Below, piece by piece: positions 40,955-51,159 of a stretch of DNA of 64,000 bases. The stretch is from Mycobacterium sp. 1164985.4 (lineage in GTDB: Bacteria > Actinomycetota > Actinomycetes > Mycobacteriales > Mycobacteriaceae). The stretch's first letter is position 1, and every line of letters begins with the position of its first letter. A program made the translations under genes and the position numbers. A model generated the notes under the pieces. It worked only from the letters and a program-made list of their open reading frames with translations, made no database searches and had not been told where the DNA came from. Location: positions 46,709-110,708 of the forward strand of contig NZ_LZMD01000093.1 of assembly GCF_001668575.1 (NCBI RefSeq), written 5' to 3'.

Positions 40955-42115
40955 ATGGCCTCCCGACTGGCCGCTGCGGCGCCCGTGCTGCTGGCGTTCA
41001 GCATCGCGGCTCGACTGGCGTGGACCTACCTGGTGCCCAACGGCGCGAACTTCGTCGACCTGCACGTCTATGTCGGTGGCGCCGGCACGCTGGACCAGCC
41101 CGGCGCGCTCTACGACTACGTCTACGCCGACCAGACCCCGGACTTTCCTCTGCCGTTCACCTATCCGCCGTTCGCGGCCGTGGTGTTCTACCCGCTTCAC
41201 CTGCTGCCGTTCGGCCTTGTCGCGTTCCTATGGCAGCTCGGGATCATCGCCGCGCTCTACGGCGTGGTGCGCCTCAGCCAGCGGCTGCTGGGCTTCGGCG
41301 ACCCGCGGGTCGCGATGCTGTGGACCGCGGTCGGCATCTGGATCGAACCATTGCGCAGCACCTTCGACTACGGGCAGATCAATGTCGTGCTGGTGCTGGC
41401 GGTTCTGTATGCCGTCTCCAGCACGCGATGGTGGGTGTCGGGTCTGCTGGTCGGCGTCGCGGCCGGCTTGAAGCTGACGCCCGCGGTCTCCGGGCTGTAC
41501 TTCCTTGGCGCGCGGCGATGGGCCACGGTGGTGTTCTCAGCGGTGGTTTTCCTTGCCACCGTGGGGGTTTCGGCCCTGGTGGTCGGGGACCAGACCCGGC
41601 GCTATTTCACTGAGCTGCTCGGCGACGCCGACCGGGTGGGCCCGATCGGGACGTCGTTCAACCAGTCGTGGCGCGGCGGGATCTCACGGATCCTCGGCCA
41701 CGACGCGGGTTACGGGCCCGCCGTGGTGGCCGGAATCGTGGTGACGGCGGGTTTGGCGATCCTGGCGTGGCGGGCCATCGGCGGCGCGTCGGACCGGTTG
41801 GGCGAGATCGTGGTGGTCCAGTTGTTCGGCCTTCTGCTGTCGCCGATCTCGTGGACGCATCACTGGGTGTGGCTGATCCCGTTGATGATCTGGCTGCTGC
41901 ACGGGCCACTGCGCGGCAGGCGCGGCGCGCGCGTGCTGGGCTGGGGCTGGCTCGCCCTGACCCTGGTCGGGGTGCCGTGGTTGCTGAGCTTCGCCCAGCC
42001 GACGATCTGGGTGATCCCGCGACCGTGGTATCTGGCCTGGGCCGGGTTGATCTACATCGTCGCCACGCTGGTGACGCTGGCGTGGATCGCCTCTACTGGT
42101 CGACGAGCCCGTTGA
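40955..42115 (+). CDS. pimE: polyprenyl-phosphate-mannose-dependent alpha-(1-2) mannosyltransferase (PimE)
   Basis: The 386-residue GT-C (GT87) membrane glycosyltransferase has about 10 helices. The conserved catalytic-site Asp is in NFVDLHVYVGGAG in the first extracytoplasmic loop, with FPLPFTYPPFAAVVFYPLH and SFNQSWRG downstream. PimE adds the fifth mannose to phosphatidylinositol mannosides in the outer leaflet of the plasma membrane. Gene order (Rv1158c-pimE-pterin dehydratase-mutT2) is as in M. tuberculosis. Its 3' end overlaps the convergent phhB-like gene by 23 bp. Confidence 0.92.
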   Translation: MASRLAAAAPVLLAFSIAARLAWTYLVPNGANFVDLHVYVGGAGTLDQPGALYDYVYADQTPDFPLPFTYPPFAAVVFYPLHLLPFGLVAFLWQLGIIAALYGVVRLSQRLLGFGDPRVAMLWTAVGIWIEPLRSTFDYGQINVVLVLAVLYAVSSTRWWVSGLLVGVAAGLKLTPAVSGLYFLGARRWATVVFSAVVFLATVGVSALVVGDQTRRYFTELLGDADRVGPIGTSFNQSWRGGISRILGHDAGYGPAVVAGIVVTAGLAILAWRAIGGASDRLGEIVVVQLFGLLLSPISWTHHWVWLIPLMIWLLHGPLRGRRGARVLGWGWLALTLVGVPWLLSFAQPTIWVIPRPWYLAWAGLIYIVATLVTLAWIASTGRRAR

Positions 42116-42377
42116 TGTCCTTGGCCATCTCGAGGTCCTTGTCGGTGATGCCGCCTTCTGAATGCGTCACCAACGCGAAAGTCACTGTCCGCCAGCGAAT
42201 ATCGATATCGGGATGGTGATCCTTGGCCTCCGCGTGCTCGCCGACCCGGCGGACTGCGTCGATGCCGTCGAGGAAGGCGGGGAATTTGATCGAGCGGCGC
42301 AGAGCACCGTCGGCGCGTTCCCAGCCGGGCAGATCGGGCAGTGCGGCGTCCACTTGTTCGTCCGTTAACACAGCCAT
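42093..42377 (-). CDS. pterin-4-alpha-carbinolamine dehydratase (Rv1159A-like)
   Basis: The 94-residue protein carries the family signature EHAEAKDHHPDIDIRW followed by THSEGGITDKD, including the catalytic His pair and the distal His. The enzyme dehydrates carbinolamine pterins and can act as a cofactor of DNA-binding proteins (DCoH) elsewhere. No aromatic amino acid hydroxylase is nearby, so its substrate here is unclear. A -10-like TACGGT lies 7 nt before the ATG. It converges on pimE. Confidence 0.92.
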   Translation of the reverse strand: MAVLTDEQVDAALPDLPGWERADGALRRSIKFPAFLDGIDAVRRVGEHAEAKDHHPDIDIRWRTVTFALVTHSEGGITDKDLEMAKDINGLVDQ

Positions 42378-42384
42378 GGCTTCG

Positions 42385-42396
42385 ACCGTATACCGT
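42385..42396. promoter_or_regulatory. back-to-back leaderless -10 hexamers of the pterin dehydratase and mutT2 genes
   Basis: TACGGT on the minus strand (42385-42390) is 7 nt from ATG 42377. TACCGT on the plus strand (42391-42396) is 8 nt from GTG 42405. The hexamers abut with GTATAC at the joint; the two start codons are only 27 bp apart. Confidence 0.5.
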
Positions 42397-42404
42397 CAGC
42401 CGCA

Positions 42405-42794
42405 GTGTCGAACCAGATCGTTGTCGCCGGCGCCCTCATCTCGGAGGCTTCGCTGCTCGTGGCGCAGCGCGACCGGCCAGCCGAACTCGCCGGGTTGTGG
42501 GAACTGCCCGGCGGCAAGGTGGCGCCGGGTGAGACGGACCAAGCCGCGCTGGCCCGCGAATTGCACGAGGAGCTCGGTGTCGTGGTCGACGTCGGCGCGC
42601 GACTCGGCGACGACGTCGCCCTCACCGAAACCATGGTCCTGCGGGCTTATCGCGTCACTCAGACCGGCGGTAGCCTGCACCCCAACGACCACAGGGCGCT
42701 GCGCTGGGTCACCGTCGGCGAACTCGACGGCCTAGCGTGGGTGCCCGCCGACCGCACGTGGCTGGCCGCGCTCAGGCGAGCGCTTGGCAGGTAA
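42405..42794 (+). CDS. mutT2: Nudix hydrolase, MutT2-type
   Basis: The 129-residue protein has an intact Nudix box GX5EX7REUXEEXGU, read as GGKVAPGETDQAAL then ARELHEELGV. The length, the start VVAGALISEASLLVAQRDRP and its place after the pterin dehydratase gene match M. tuberculosis MutT2 (Rv1160), which hydrolyses dCTP analogues and 8-oxo-dGTP. It thus guards the nucleotide pool or corrects damaged CTP. GTG 42405 is supported by the leaderless -10. Confidence 0.9.
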   Translation: MSNQIVVAGALISEASLLVAQRDRPAELAGLWELPGGKVAPGETDQAALARELHEELGVVVDVGARLGDDVALTETMVLRAYRVTQTGGSLHPNDHRALRWVTVGELDGLAWVPADRTWLAALRRALGR

Positions 42795-42811
42795 CCCGGC
42801 GGAACGGGGCT

Positions 42812-43075
42812 TCAGTAGCGCAGCCGGTCGTCGACCACCCGGACCGGCGGGCGGTGGTGCGCCGCGTAGATCGGGTGCATCAACGCGGGATGTCGGCAGT
42901 GGACGCAGGATCCGGGTGACCGGTTGGTCGACGAGAACGTCATGTGGTGGCAGTGCGCACAGCGCACGACGTGGAACACGCCCATCCAGTTGAGCAATCC
43001 GAGGTAGATCGCTGCCGTCGCGAAAGCCGCCAGCAGCGCGGCCAGGGCGATGGTGGAGACCTCGTAGATCGCCAT
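42812..43075 (-). CDS. small membrane protein with zinc-ribbon-like cysteines
   Basis: The 87-residue protein has one N-terminal membrane helix (about 7-29) and a short cytoplasmic domain with CAHCHHM and CVHCRHP, four cysteines and several histidines that could bind zinc. The C-terminus is basic (PPVRVVDDRLRY). GGAGACTCAG precedes ATG 43075. I do not recognise a named family. It fills part of the space between mutT2 and typA where M. tuberculosis carries narGHJI. Confidence 0.68.
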   Translation of the reverse strand: MAIYEVSTIALAALLAAFATAAIYLGLLNWMGVFHVVRCAHCHHMTFSSTNRSPGSCVHCRHPALMHPIYAAHHRPPVRVVDDRLRY

Positions 43076-43199
43076 CTGAGTCTCCTTTCTCTCAGCGCTT
43101 CCGACAGTAATTCGCGTACCTGCACGCCCGCTGTGAACATTTGCCCGTGACTTCGCGGCCGGGTTTTCAAGATCGGTCGTTCGGCGGCCGGTGCTCACA

Positions 43200-43205
43200 T
43201 AGTCT
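43200..43205 (+). promoter_or_regulatory. -10-like hexamer TAGTCT, leaderless promoter
   Basis: TAGTCT ends 8 nt before ATG 43214 and overlaps the alternative TTG at 43205, which argues for the ATG. Confidence 0.4.
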
Positions 43206-43213
43206 TGCCGTCC

Positions 43214-44293
43214 ATGCGCGTGCTGCGGTTCGTGTGGCGAGGTGTGCTCGCCTTCGACCGGATCGGTTCGCGCATCCCGCAACTGGTTCAGATGTGGCTC
43301 GTCGAGTTGTTCTTCGCGCTCCCGCTGACCTTCTTCGTCGCCAAGATGATCGATATCCGCGGTGCCTTCGGCGTGCCCGGCACCGGCGAACCGATGCCGG
43401 GCGTGTTCTGGGGTGCGTTGGTTGTCTCGCTGGTCTGCGGATTCTTCTTCTTCCGCAGCCTGATCAGGCCGCGTGTCAAGCACGGAGCGTGGACACCGAT
43501 GGTGCGCGCGGACATCGGCGATGCGACCGTGGTCGGCGGAAACCGCGCATGGCGGGTCGAATACGAGTATCTGACCAGTCATCCGTCGTACTCGCTGTTG
43601 CTCCTGCTCACCGCGCCCATCCCCGCCGTCATGGTGCTGATGACGATCAACCACGGCGACAGCACCTTTTATTGGCGTGTCGCAGGTGTCGTCGGGCTCA
43701 TCGTGTTGGCGCTGATGGCGCTGGCCCGGCTGCTGAGTTGGTACGTATTCCGCTTCGGACGGCGAGAGATCGACGATCATGCAGCAGCACAGGGCGTTTC
43801 GGATCGAAAGCTCGGCTGGGAGATGGCGTGGAAGCCGCTGCTCATGCTGATCGTATTGGTCTATGCGATCGCCGGAATCCCGATCGCCTACATGTGGTGG
43901 GACGAGCTGCGCACCATCGACACGTTGCCCATCGTGACCGTCGCCGACAGCGTCGACGCGGTGGGTCAGTATCGGCGCGTCGACGGTGCTCTCGCCGGCG
44001 ATCCCGTGTACTGGGCGCCGCGGGGTACCGGGCGCGGCGGCAACAATTTCTCGGGAGCCGGTGTGCTCGTGGACCTTTCGGCTGGCGGCGAGGTGCTGTT
44101 GCTGGCCGAGTCGCTGTCGGTGCCCGACTTCGTCGGTGTCATGAAGGACGTGCGGGACAACACGATTCATACACACGGCCGCGTGATCGACGAGATCACC
44201 GAAACCCAGCAGAAATACTACGGCTTCGACGAAGACGCTTTCCCCGATGCCCCGCGCGACGGCCGGGTGATGGTGCTGCTGTCCTACCCGTAG
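43214..44293 (+). CDS. multi-pass membrane protein, unknown function
   Basis: The 359-residue protein has hydrophobic segments near residues 30-45, 65-85, 130-150, 155-180 and 220-240. The C-terminal extracytoplasmic-looking domain is about 120 residues (PRGTGRGGNNFSGAGVLVDL, VMKDVRDNTIHTHGRVIDEI). No known motif is evident. It stands alone between the zinc-ribbon membrane protein and a convergent small basic gene, and ends at a long nested hairpin. I have no functional assignment. Confidence 0.72.
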   Translation: MRVLRFVWRGVLAFDRIGSRIPQLVQMWLVELFFALPLTFFVAKMIDIRGAFGVPGTGEPMPGVFWGALVVSLVCGFFFFRSLIRPRVKHGAWTPMVRADIGDATVVGGNRAWRVEYEYLTSHPSYSLLLLLTAPIPAVMVLMTINHGDSTFYWRVAGVVGLIVLALMALARLLSWYVFRFGRREIDDHAAAQGVSDRKLGWEMAWKPLLMLIVLVYAIAGIPIAYMWWDELRTIDTLPIVTVADSVDAVGQYRRVDGALAGDPVYWAPRGTGRGGNNFSGAGVLVDLSAGGEVLLLAESLSVPDFVGVMKDVRDNTIHTHGRVIDEITETQQKYYGFDEDAFPDAPRDGRVMVLLSYP

Positions 44294-44298
44294 CCGGT

Positions 44299-44357
44299 TT
44301 GACTCTGCGCTGAGGGCGTTGTTTCCAAACGAGATCGCGCCCTGGACGCAGAGTCAA
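44299..44357. terminator. long symmetric nested hairpin
   Basis: TTGACTCTGCG (44299-44309) pairs with CGCAGAGTCAA (44347-44357). After matching 4-nt internal loops, GGGCG (44314-44318) pairs with CGCCC (44338-44342). It sits between two convergent genes and likely terminates both. Confidence 0.6.
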
Positions 44358-44360
44358 CGC

Positions 44361-44531
44361 CTACTTCCGTCGGCGGGCGCGCTTGTGAACCTTCACCAGA
44401 TCCTTGCCGCGGATGCCGTTGCGTTCGGCCTTGCGCACCTGATGAACCACGACCGGGCAGCGCTTGCAGCGTGGTTGGCTGCGGCAGCACTTGTTCTTCG
44501 GCTTGAGGTCGGCGAGCTTGCTGGGCTTCAA
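44361..44531 (-). CDS. small basic Cys-rich protein upstream of typA
   Basis: The 56-residue protein starts KPSKLADLKPKNKCCRSQPR and ends VHKRARRRK. Four cysteines in CCRSQPRCKRC could bind zinc, and the sequence is strongly basic, as in ribosome- or nucleic-acid-binding proteins. I recall similar short proteins beside typA in other mycobacteria, without known function. TTG 44531 is the only start giving this conserved N-terminus, with GAGAGA 11-16 nt upstream. It is divergent from typA by 55 bp. Confidence 0.6.
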   Translation of the reverse strand: MKPSKLADLKPKNKCCRSQPRCKRCPVVVHQVRKAERNGIRGKDLVKVHKRARRRK

Positions 44532-44586
44532 GTGACGGGCATCTCTCGTTTTCGTGATTGGCCGACCGCACTGCGACAATCTCGAA

Positions 44587-46476
<1,890 letters not shown>

Positions 46477-46531
46477 TTTGGCGGTCGCCGATCGGCCGGC
46501 CGCACGCAAGCTGCCCGATACCCTGTTGGTC

Positions 46532-48388
46532 GTGTCCGGCCCCCGACGCGTCATCGCGGTCTTGTCCGCGATGGTGACTCTCGTGGCCGCCTGCACCGTC
46601 AGCCCGCCGCCCGCGCCGCAGAGCACCGACACGCTGCAGTCGCCGCCGCCCCCTCCGATGAAGGCGACGCAGATCATCATGGCGATCGACTGGATCGGTC
46701 CGGGTTTCAATCCGCACCTGCTGTCCGACCAGTCGCCGGTCAACGCCGCGATCAGCTCGCTGGTGCTGCCCAGTTCGTTCCGCCCCATCGCCGATCCCAA
46801 GACGCCGACCGGCTCGCGGTGGGAGCTCGACACGAGCTTGTTGGACTCGGCGGAGGTGACGAGCCAGGACCCGTTCACCGTCACCTACAAGATCCGCCCC
46901 GAGGCGTCGTGGACCGACAACGCGCCCATCGCCGCCGATGACTACTGGTATCTGTGGCAACAGATGGTCAGCCAGCCCGGGGTCGTCGATCCGGCGGGCT
47001 ACGACCTGATCACCGGCGTCCAGTCGGTCGAGGGCGGTAAGACCGCGGTCGTGACGTTCTCGCAGCCGTATCCGGCGTGGCGCGAGCTGTTCAACAACAT
47101 CCTTCCGGCCCACATCGTCAAGGACGTGCCGGGCGGATTCGCCGCCGGCTTGGCGCGGGCACTGCCGGTGACGGGCGGACAGTTCCGCGTGGAGAACATC
47201 GACCCCCAGCGCGACGAGATCCTGCTGGCCCGCAACGACCGGTACTGGGGTGCGCCCGCGAAGCCGGACCAGGTGCTGTTCCGGCGCGGCGGCGACTCGG
47301 CGGTGCTGGCGGACTCGATCCGCAACGGCGACACCCAGGTCGCCCAGGTGCACGGTGGGGCGGCCGCGTTCGCCCAGCTGTCCGCGATCCCCGATGTGCG
47401 CACGGCGCGGATCGTCACGCCGCGCGTGATGCGGCTGAGCCTGCGCGCCCAGCAGCCGGCGTTGCGCGAGTCGCAGGTCCGCAAGGCGATCCTGGGCCTG
47501 CTCGATGTGGACCTCCTCGCCGCGGTGGGCGCCGGCGACGACAACACGGTGACGCTGGCCCAGGCTCAGGTGCGCTCGCCGTCGGACCCCGGGTACGTCC
47601 CCACGGCACCGCCCGCGATGGCCAAACAGGACGCGCTGGGGCTGCTGGCCGATGCCGGTTACGAGCTGGAGCCGGTCTCGACCAGTACGCCGCCTACGCC
47701 GGGGAATCCGCCGCCGGACGGCGACCGCGGCCGCATCACCAAGGACGGTGAACCGCTGACGTTGGTGATCGGTGTGGCGGCCAACGACCCGACGTCGGTG
47801 GCCGTTGCCAACACCGCGGCCGACCAGCTGCGCAACGTCGGCATCGCAGCATCGGTGACGGCTCTCGACCCGGTGGCCCTCTACGCCGATGCGCTGCCCA
47901 ACAACCGGGTGGACGCGGTGGTCGGCTGGAACCATGCGGGCGGGGATCTGGCTACGGCGTTGGCATCGCGTTTCGGTTGTCGGGCGTTGGAGGCGACGCC
48001 GGTGGCGACGGCCCAACCCGGTCCCCGCACGACGACCAGCGGTACGCCTACACCGACCACGACACGGTCCACGCCGACCGCGACGACGCCGAGTCCGCGG
48101 CCCGATCCCGAATCAGGCGAGCTCGTGCAGGCGCCGAGCAATATCACCGGGATATGCGATCGCAGCATCCAGCCGAAGATCGATGCGGCGCTCGACGGCA
48201 GCGAGGACATCGCTGACGTCATCACGGCCGTCGAACCGCGCCTGTGGAACATGGCGACAGTGCTGCCGATCCTGCAAGACACCACGATCGTGGCCTCCGG
48301 CCCGAGCGTGCAGAACGTCAGCCTGTCCGGTGCGGTACCGGTCGGCATCGTCGGCGATGCCGGTGACTGGGTGAAGACCAAGCAGTGA
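46532..48388 (+). CDS. lpqW: lipoprotein LpqW, ABC-solute-binding-like (SBP family 5)
   Basis: The 618-residue protein has a lipoprotein signal with lipobox VAAC, followed by TVSPPPAPQSTDT, which matches LpqW. The body has the peptide-binding family 5 fold (FTVTYKIRPEASWTDNAPI). A Thr/Pro-rich insert lies near residue 520. LpqW does not transport; it activates PimE-branch/LAM synthesis control in mycobacteria by interacting with the mannosyltransferase MptA pathway. GTG 46532 was preferred to TTG 46478 because it gives a normal signal peptide. It overlaps the convergent ClC gene by 71 bp. Confidence 0.88.
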   Translation: MSGPRRVIAVLSAMVTLVAACTVSPPPAPQSTDTLQSPPPPPMKATQIIMAIDWIGPGFNPHLLSDQSPVNAAISSLVLPSSFRPIADPKTPTGSRWELDTSLLDSAEVTSQDPFTVTYKIRPEASWTDNAPIAADDYWYLWQQMVSQPGVVDPAGYDLITGVQSVEGGKTAVVTFSQPYPAWRELFNNILPAHIVKDVPGGFAAGLARALPVTGGQFRVENIDPQRDEILLARNDRYWGAPAKPDQVLFRRGGDSAVLADSIRNGDTQVAQVHGGAAAFAQLSAIPDVRTARIVTPRVMRLSLRAQQPALRESQVRKAILGLLDVDLLAAVGAGDDNTVTLAQAQVRSPSDPGYVPTAPPAMAKQDALGLLADAGYELEPVSTSTPPTPGNPPPDGDRGRITKDGEPLTLVIGVAANDPTSVAVANTAADQLRNVGIAASVTALDPVALYADALPNNRVDAVVGWNHAGGDLATALASRFGCRALEATPVATAQPGPRTTTSGTPTPTTTRSTPTATTPSPRPDPESGELVQAPSNITGICDRSIQPKIDAALDGSEDIADVITAVEPRLWNMATVLPILQDTTIVASGPSVQNVSLSGAVPVGIVGDAGDWVKTKQ

Positions 48389-49580
48389 GTCCGTGCGCCG
48401 CGAACGCCGCGATCGCGAACACCACCAGAAGCCAGTAGGGCGGGTGCGCGAGCTCCCAGACGAACAGCGCCGCGAACGCCGGTGACCGCTGGGTGATCGC
48501 CAGCACTCCCGCCGCACACGTCAGCGACAACGCGGAGCCGTGCAGCTTTGTATCGGCCCACTCATTCAGCGCGAGTGCGACGAGCGATCCGGCGGCCGCA
48601 CCCGTCGCCAGCGCCGGCGTGATCAGACCGCCGACGGCACCGGCGCGCAGAAACACCGCGGTGAGAAGCGGTTTCAGTAGCAGGAGCATCGCCGCCCCGC
48701 CGAGGGTGAGGCCGCTGTTCACGCTGACTGTCAGGATGCTTCTGCCGTTGCCGGGCAACTCGGGCCACCAGATCGAGCACACACCGGTGGCCAATCCGGC
48801 CGCGGCGACCGTCAGAACCAGCACCCACGACCGCATCTGGACCCGCGGGCGGGCGGCGGACATGACCCGGTCGAACCCCAGGCCGATGGCGGCAGCGAGC
48901 GGTGAAATGGTCACGGCCAGAACCGCAAACAGCGGTGACAGCTCGAAATCCGGCCACGTCAGCGGATGTTCGAGATGCGTGACCGGGGCGGCGACGGCGA
49001 CGGCGAGGCTCGAGCTGATCAGCGCCGCGCCGACGGCGCGCGGATGCCACGTCTTGAGCAGGATGCTCGCGGTGAACAGTGCGCCGCCCAGCGGCACGCT
49101 GTAGACCGCGCCCAGCCCGGCGCCCGCCGCGCACGCGAGCAGGATCTCCCGGTCGCGGGGCGTCAGCGTGAGACGCGTCGTGCCCAGATCGCCGAGTGCG
49201 GCTGCGATCTGGCGAGGCGCGCCTTCGCGGCCCAGCGATGCGCCCGACCCGACGAGAAGCACCTGCAGCGCGGCGTCGATGCACAACGGGGTGCGGGGCA
49301 AGGGGCGGGGTTCGGCGATCGCCGCCGACAGCGATGGGATCTCGGTGCGTCGGCGCAGCAGCCACCACCCGCAGCCGGCCAGCGCGCCGCCGACCATCGG
49401 GCCGACGGCGCGTCGGATCGGACTGCTCCCGCCGACGCCGGTCAGCAGGCTGCCGAACGAGTAGTGGTACGTGAGGTGTTCGACGCCGTGCAACAACAGC
49501 GTCGTCGCCGCGCCGGCGACGCCTGCGAGCAGCCCGATGATGACGATCGCGCAACCGAACTCGACGGTGCGCCGGGACAC
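48318..49580 (-). CDS. ClC-type chloride channel/transporter
   Basis: The 420-residue membrane protein has the ClC selectivity-filter motifs GSGASLGREGAPRQ (GxGxP/GREGP-like), GAGLGAVYSVPLGGALF and VFLRAGAVGGLITPALATGA. The Ser of the first filter motif is present, but the second is changed from the classical GSGIP pattern. It may be a Cl-/H+ antiporter or a fluoride-like exporter. The last about 24 residues (SPSHRHRRRCRPVPHRTG) come from DNA antisense to lpqW and are probably an accidental extension. In M. tuberculosis PE11/PPE17 lie at this site. Confidence 0.82.
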   Translation of the reverse strand: MSRRTVEFGCAIVIIGLLAGVAGAATTLLLHGVEHLTYHYSFGSLLTGVGGSSPIRRAVGPMVGGALAGCGWWLLRRRTEIPSLSAAIAEPRPLPRTPLCIDAALQVLLVGSGASLGREGAPRQIAAALGDLGTTRLTLTPRDREILLACAAGAGLGAVYSVPLGGALFTASILLKTWHPRAVGAALISSSLAVAVAAPVTHLEHPLTWPDFELSPLFAVLAVTISPLAAAIGLGFDRVMSAARPRVQMRSWVLVLTVAAAGLATGVCSIWWPELPGNGRSILTVSVNSGLTLGGAAMLLLLKPLLTAVFLRAGAVGGLITPALATGAAAGSLVALALNEWADTKLHGSALSLTCAAGVLAITQRSPAFAALFVWELAHPPYWLLVVFAIAAFAAHGLTAWSSPSHRHRRRCRPVPHRTG

Positions 49581-49620
49581 CTCGTGAATGTATGCCAGCG
49601 GGCAGGGCAAGCTGGTGCGA

Positions 49621-50517
49621 ATGGACCCCAACACGACGGATCCCAGCGGCGGCCGGTTGTTGTTCGTGCACGCCCATCCTGACGACGAGACCCTGACGAC
49701 CGGGGCCACGATCGCCCACTACGTCGCCCGCGGTGCCCAGGTGCGCGTCGTCACGTGCACGCTCGGGGAAGAGGGTGAGGTGATCGGAGACCGGTGGGCC
49801 GGCCTGGCCGTCGACGAGGCCGACCAGCTCGGGGGGTACCGCATCGGCGAGCTGACCGCGGCACTCAACGCGCTGGGCGTGGAGGGACCGGAGTTCCTCG
49901 GCGGGGCCGGGCGCTGGCGCGACTCCGGGATGGCGGGCACGCCGCGCCGCCACCGACAACGCTTCGTCGACGCCGATCCGGCCGAGTCGGTCGGCGCGCT
50001 CGTCGCGGGCATTCGCGAGCTGCGCCCGCACGTCGTCGTCACCTACGACCCGCACGGTGGGTACGGCCATCCCGACCACATCCACACCCACGAGGTGACG
50101 ATGGCCGCCGTGACGGCCGCCGCGGGGTCGCAGTTCCCCGGCGAGCCGTGGGTCGTGCCGAAGGTGTACTGGTCGGTGATGTCGAAGGAGTGGATCGCCG
50201 AGGGGCTGGCGGGACTCGACGACGCGCCCGCCGAGTGGATCCGGGTGGCCGCCGACGAGGTGCCGTTCGGCTATCGCGACGACGAGATCGACGCGGTGAT
50301 CGACGATCCCGGACAGCATCGCGCGAAGGTGGCGGCGATGCGAGCACACGCGACGCAGATCGCCGTCGCGCCCAACGACCGCGCGTTCGCGCTGTCCAAC
50401 AACATCGCGCTGCCGCTCAGCGCGGTCGAGCACTACATCCTGGTCGCGGGTCCGGCCGGCGAGCGCGACGCTCGAGGCTGGGAGACCGACCTACTCGCCG
50501 GGCTGGACCTTCGATAG
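49621..50517 (+). CDS. mshB: N-acetyl-1-D-myo-inositol-2-amino-2-deoxy-alpha-D-glucopyranoside deacetylase MshB
   Basis: The 298-residue zinc deacetylase performs the second committed step of mycothiol biosynthesis, giving GlcN-Ins. The LmbE-family metal motif AHPDDE (His19, Asp22) and the distal HPDHIHTHE are present, with the general-base Asp in PDDE. Mycothiol is the main actinobacterial thiol, so the gene should be functional and conserved. ATG 49621 lies 40 bp from the divergent ClC start. Longer in-frame upstream codons were not used. Confidence 0.95.
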   Translation: MDPNTTDPSGGRLLFVHAHPDDETLTTGATIAHYVARGAQVRVVTCTLGEEGEVIGDRWAGLAVDEADQLGGYRIGELTAALNALGVEGPEFLGGAGRWRDSGMAGTPRRHRQRFVDADPAESVGALVAGIRELRPHVVVTYDPHGGYGHPDHIHTHEVTMAAVTAAAGSQFPGEPWVVPKVYWSVMSKEWIAEGLAGLDDAPAEWIRVAADEVPFGYRDDEIDAVIDDPGQHRAKVAAMRAHATQIAVAPNDRAFALSNNIALPLSAVEHYILVAGPAGERDARGWETDLLAGLDLR

Positions 50518-50574
50518 CGGCGCGGCGAAGGAGTAAGCTCCCCGTCAGTCGGCGGCGCGATGAAGGGACTGCAC

Positions 50575-50682
50575 ATGGATCCGGATCTCGATCCCAACCT
50601 GCAGCACTGGCAGGACCGGTTCGACAGCCTTCAGTGGGTGATCGGCTCGCTGACCGGATTGCTGGACAGCATCCCGACCTGA
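50575..50682 (+). CDS. short ORF, 35 residues, between mshB and a membrane protein gene
   Basis: It reads MDPDLDPNLQHWQDRFDSLQ then WVIGSLTGLLDSIPT. AAGGGA lies 6-10 nt before ATG 50575; an in-frame ATG at 50560 would add five residues. The peptide is acidic with a hydrophobic end, and its stop is 33 bp before the next gene. It could be a genuine small protein or a translated leader. I recognise no family. Confidence 0.45.
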   Translation: MDPDLDPNLQHWQDRFDSLQWVIGSLTGLLDSIPT

Positions 50683-50714
50683 GTTCGCTCACCTCCGCCG
50701 CCGAGCCTCGACGC

Positions 50715-51071
50715 GTGGCGGTCCTTACCCTGCTGGCCATTGACGGGGTGCTGTGCGCCATCGCCGCGGCCTTCTTGCTTCCGCTCCGCCTCGGATCGAC
50801 ACCCTTTCCGATCAGCGCGCTGATCGCCGGCCTCGTCAATGCCGCCCTCGTATGGGCCGCGCTGCACTGGACGTCTTCGCCGCGAATCGCGGCCCTTCCG
50901 CTGTGGACCTGGCTGCTCACGGTGCTGTTGATGACGTTCGGCGGGCCGGGGGAGGACATCATCTTCGGCGGCGTCGGCGTCATGGAGTATGCGGCGCTGC
51001 TGCTCATCGCCCTCGGCTCGCTGCCGCCCGCCGCGGTGCTGTGGCGGCGGGTGAACCGAGGACTAGGGTGA
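50715..51071 (+). CDS. small four-helix membrane protein (Rv1171-like)
   Basis: The 118-residue protein has four hydrophobic segments (VAVLTLLAIDGVLCAIAAAF, ISALIAGLVNAALVWAAL, LPLWTWLLTVLLMTF and VMEYAALLLIALGSLP). The loop FGGPGEDIIFGGVGVM is Gly-rich. Position between mshB and fbiC fits Rv1171, a conserved hypothetical. GTG 50715 is the first canonical start in this frame; coding-like sequence extends upstream to about 50679. Confidence 0.68.
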   Translation: MAVLTLLAIDGVLCAIAAAFLLPLRLGSTPFPISALIAGLVNAALVWAALHWTSSPRIAALPLWTWLLTVLLMTFGGPGEDIIFGGVGVMEYAALLLIALGSLPPAAVLWRRVNRGLG

Positions 51072-51159
51072 CCCGTATGTCAGGCGTAGGGCAGGCCGAT
51101 GCGATGCCAGCATCTGAGACAGCCGGGATGAAACCCGTCGACGGTGGGGTTACAGGGGA

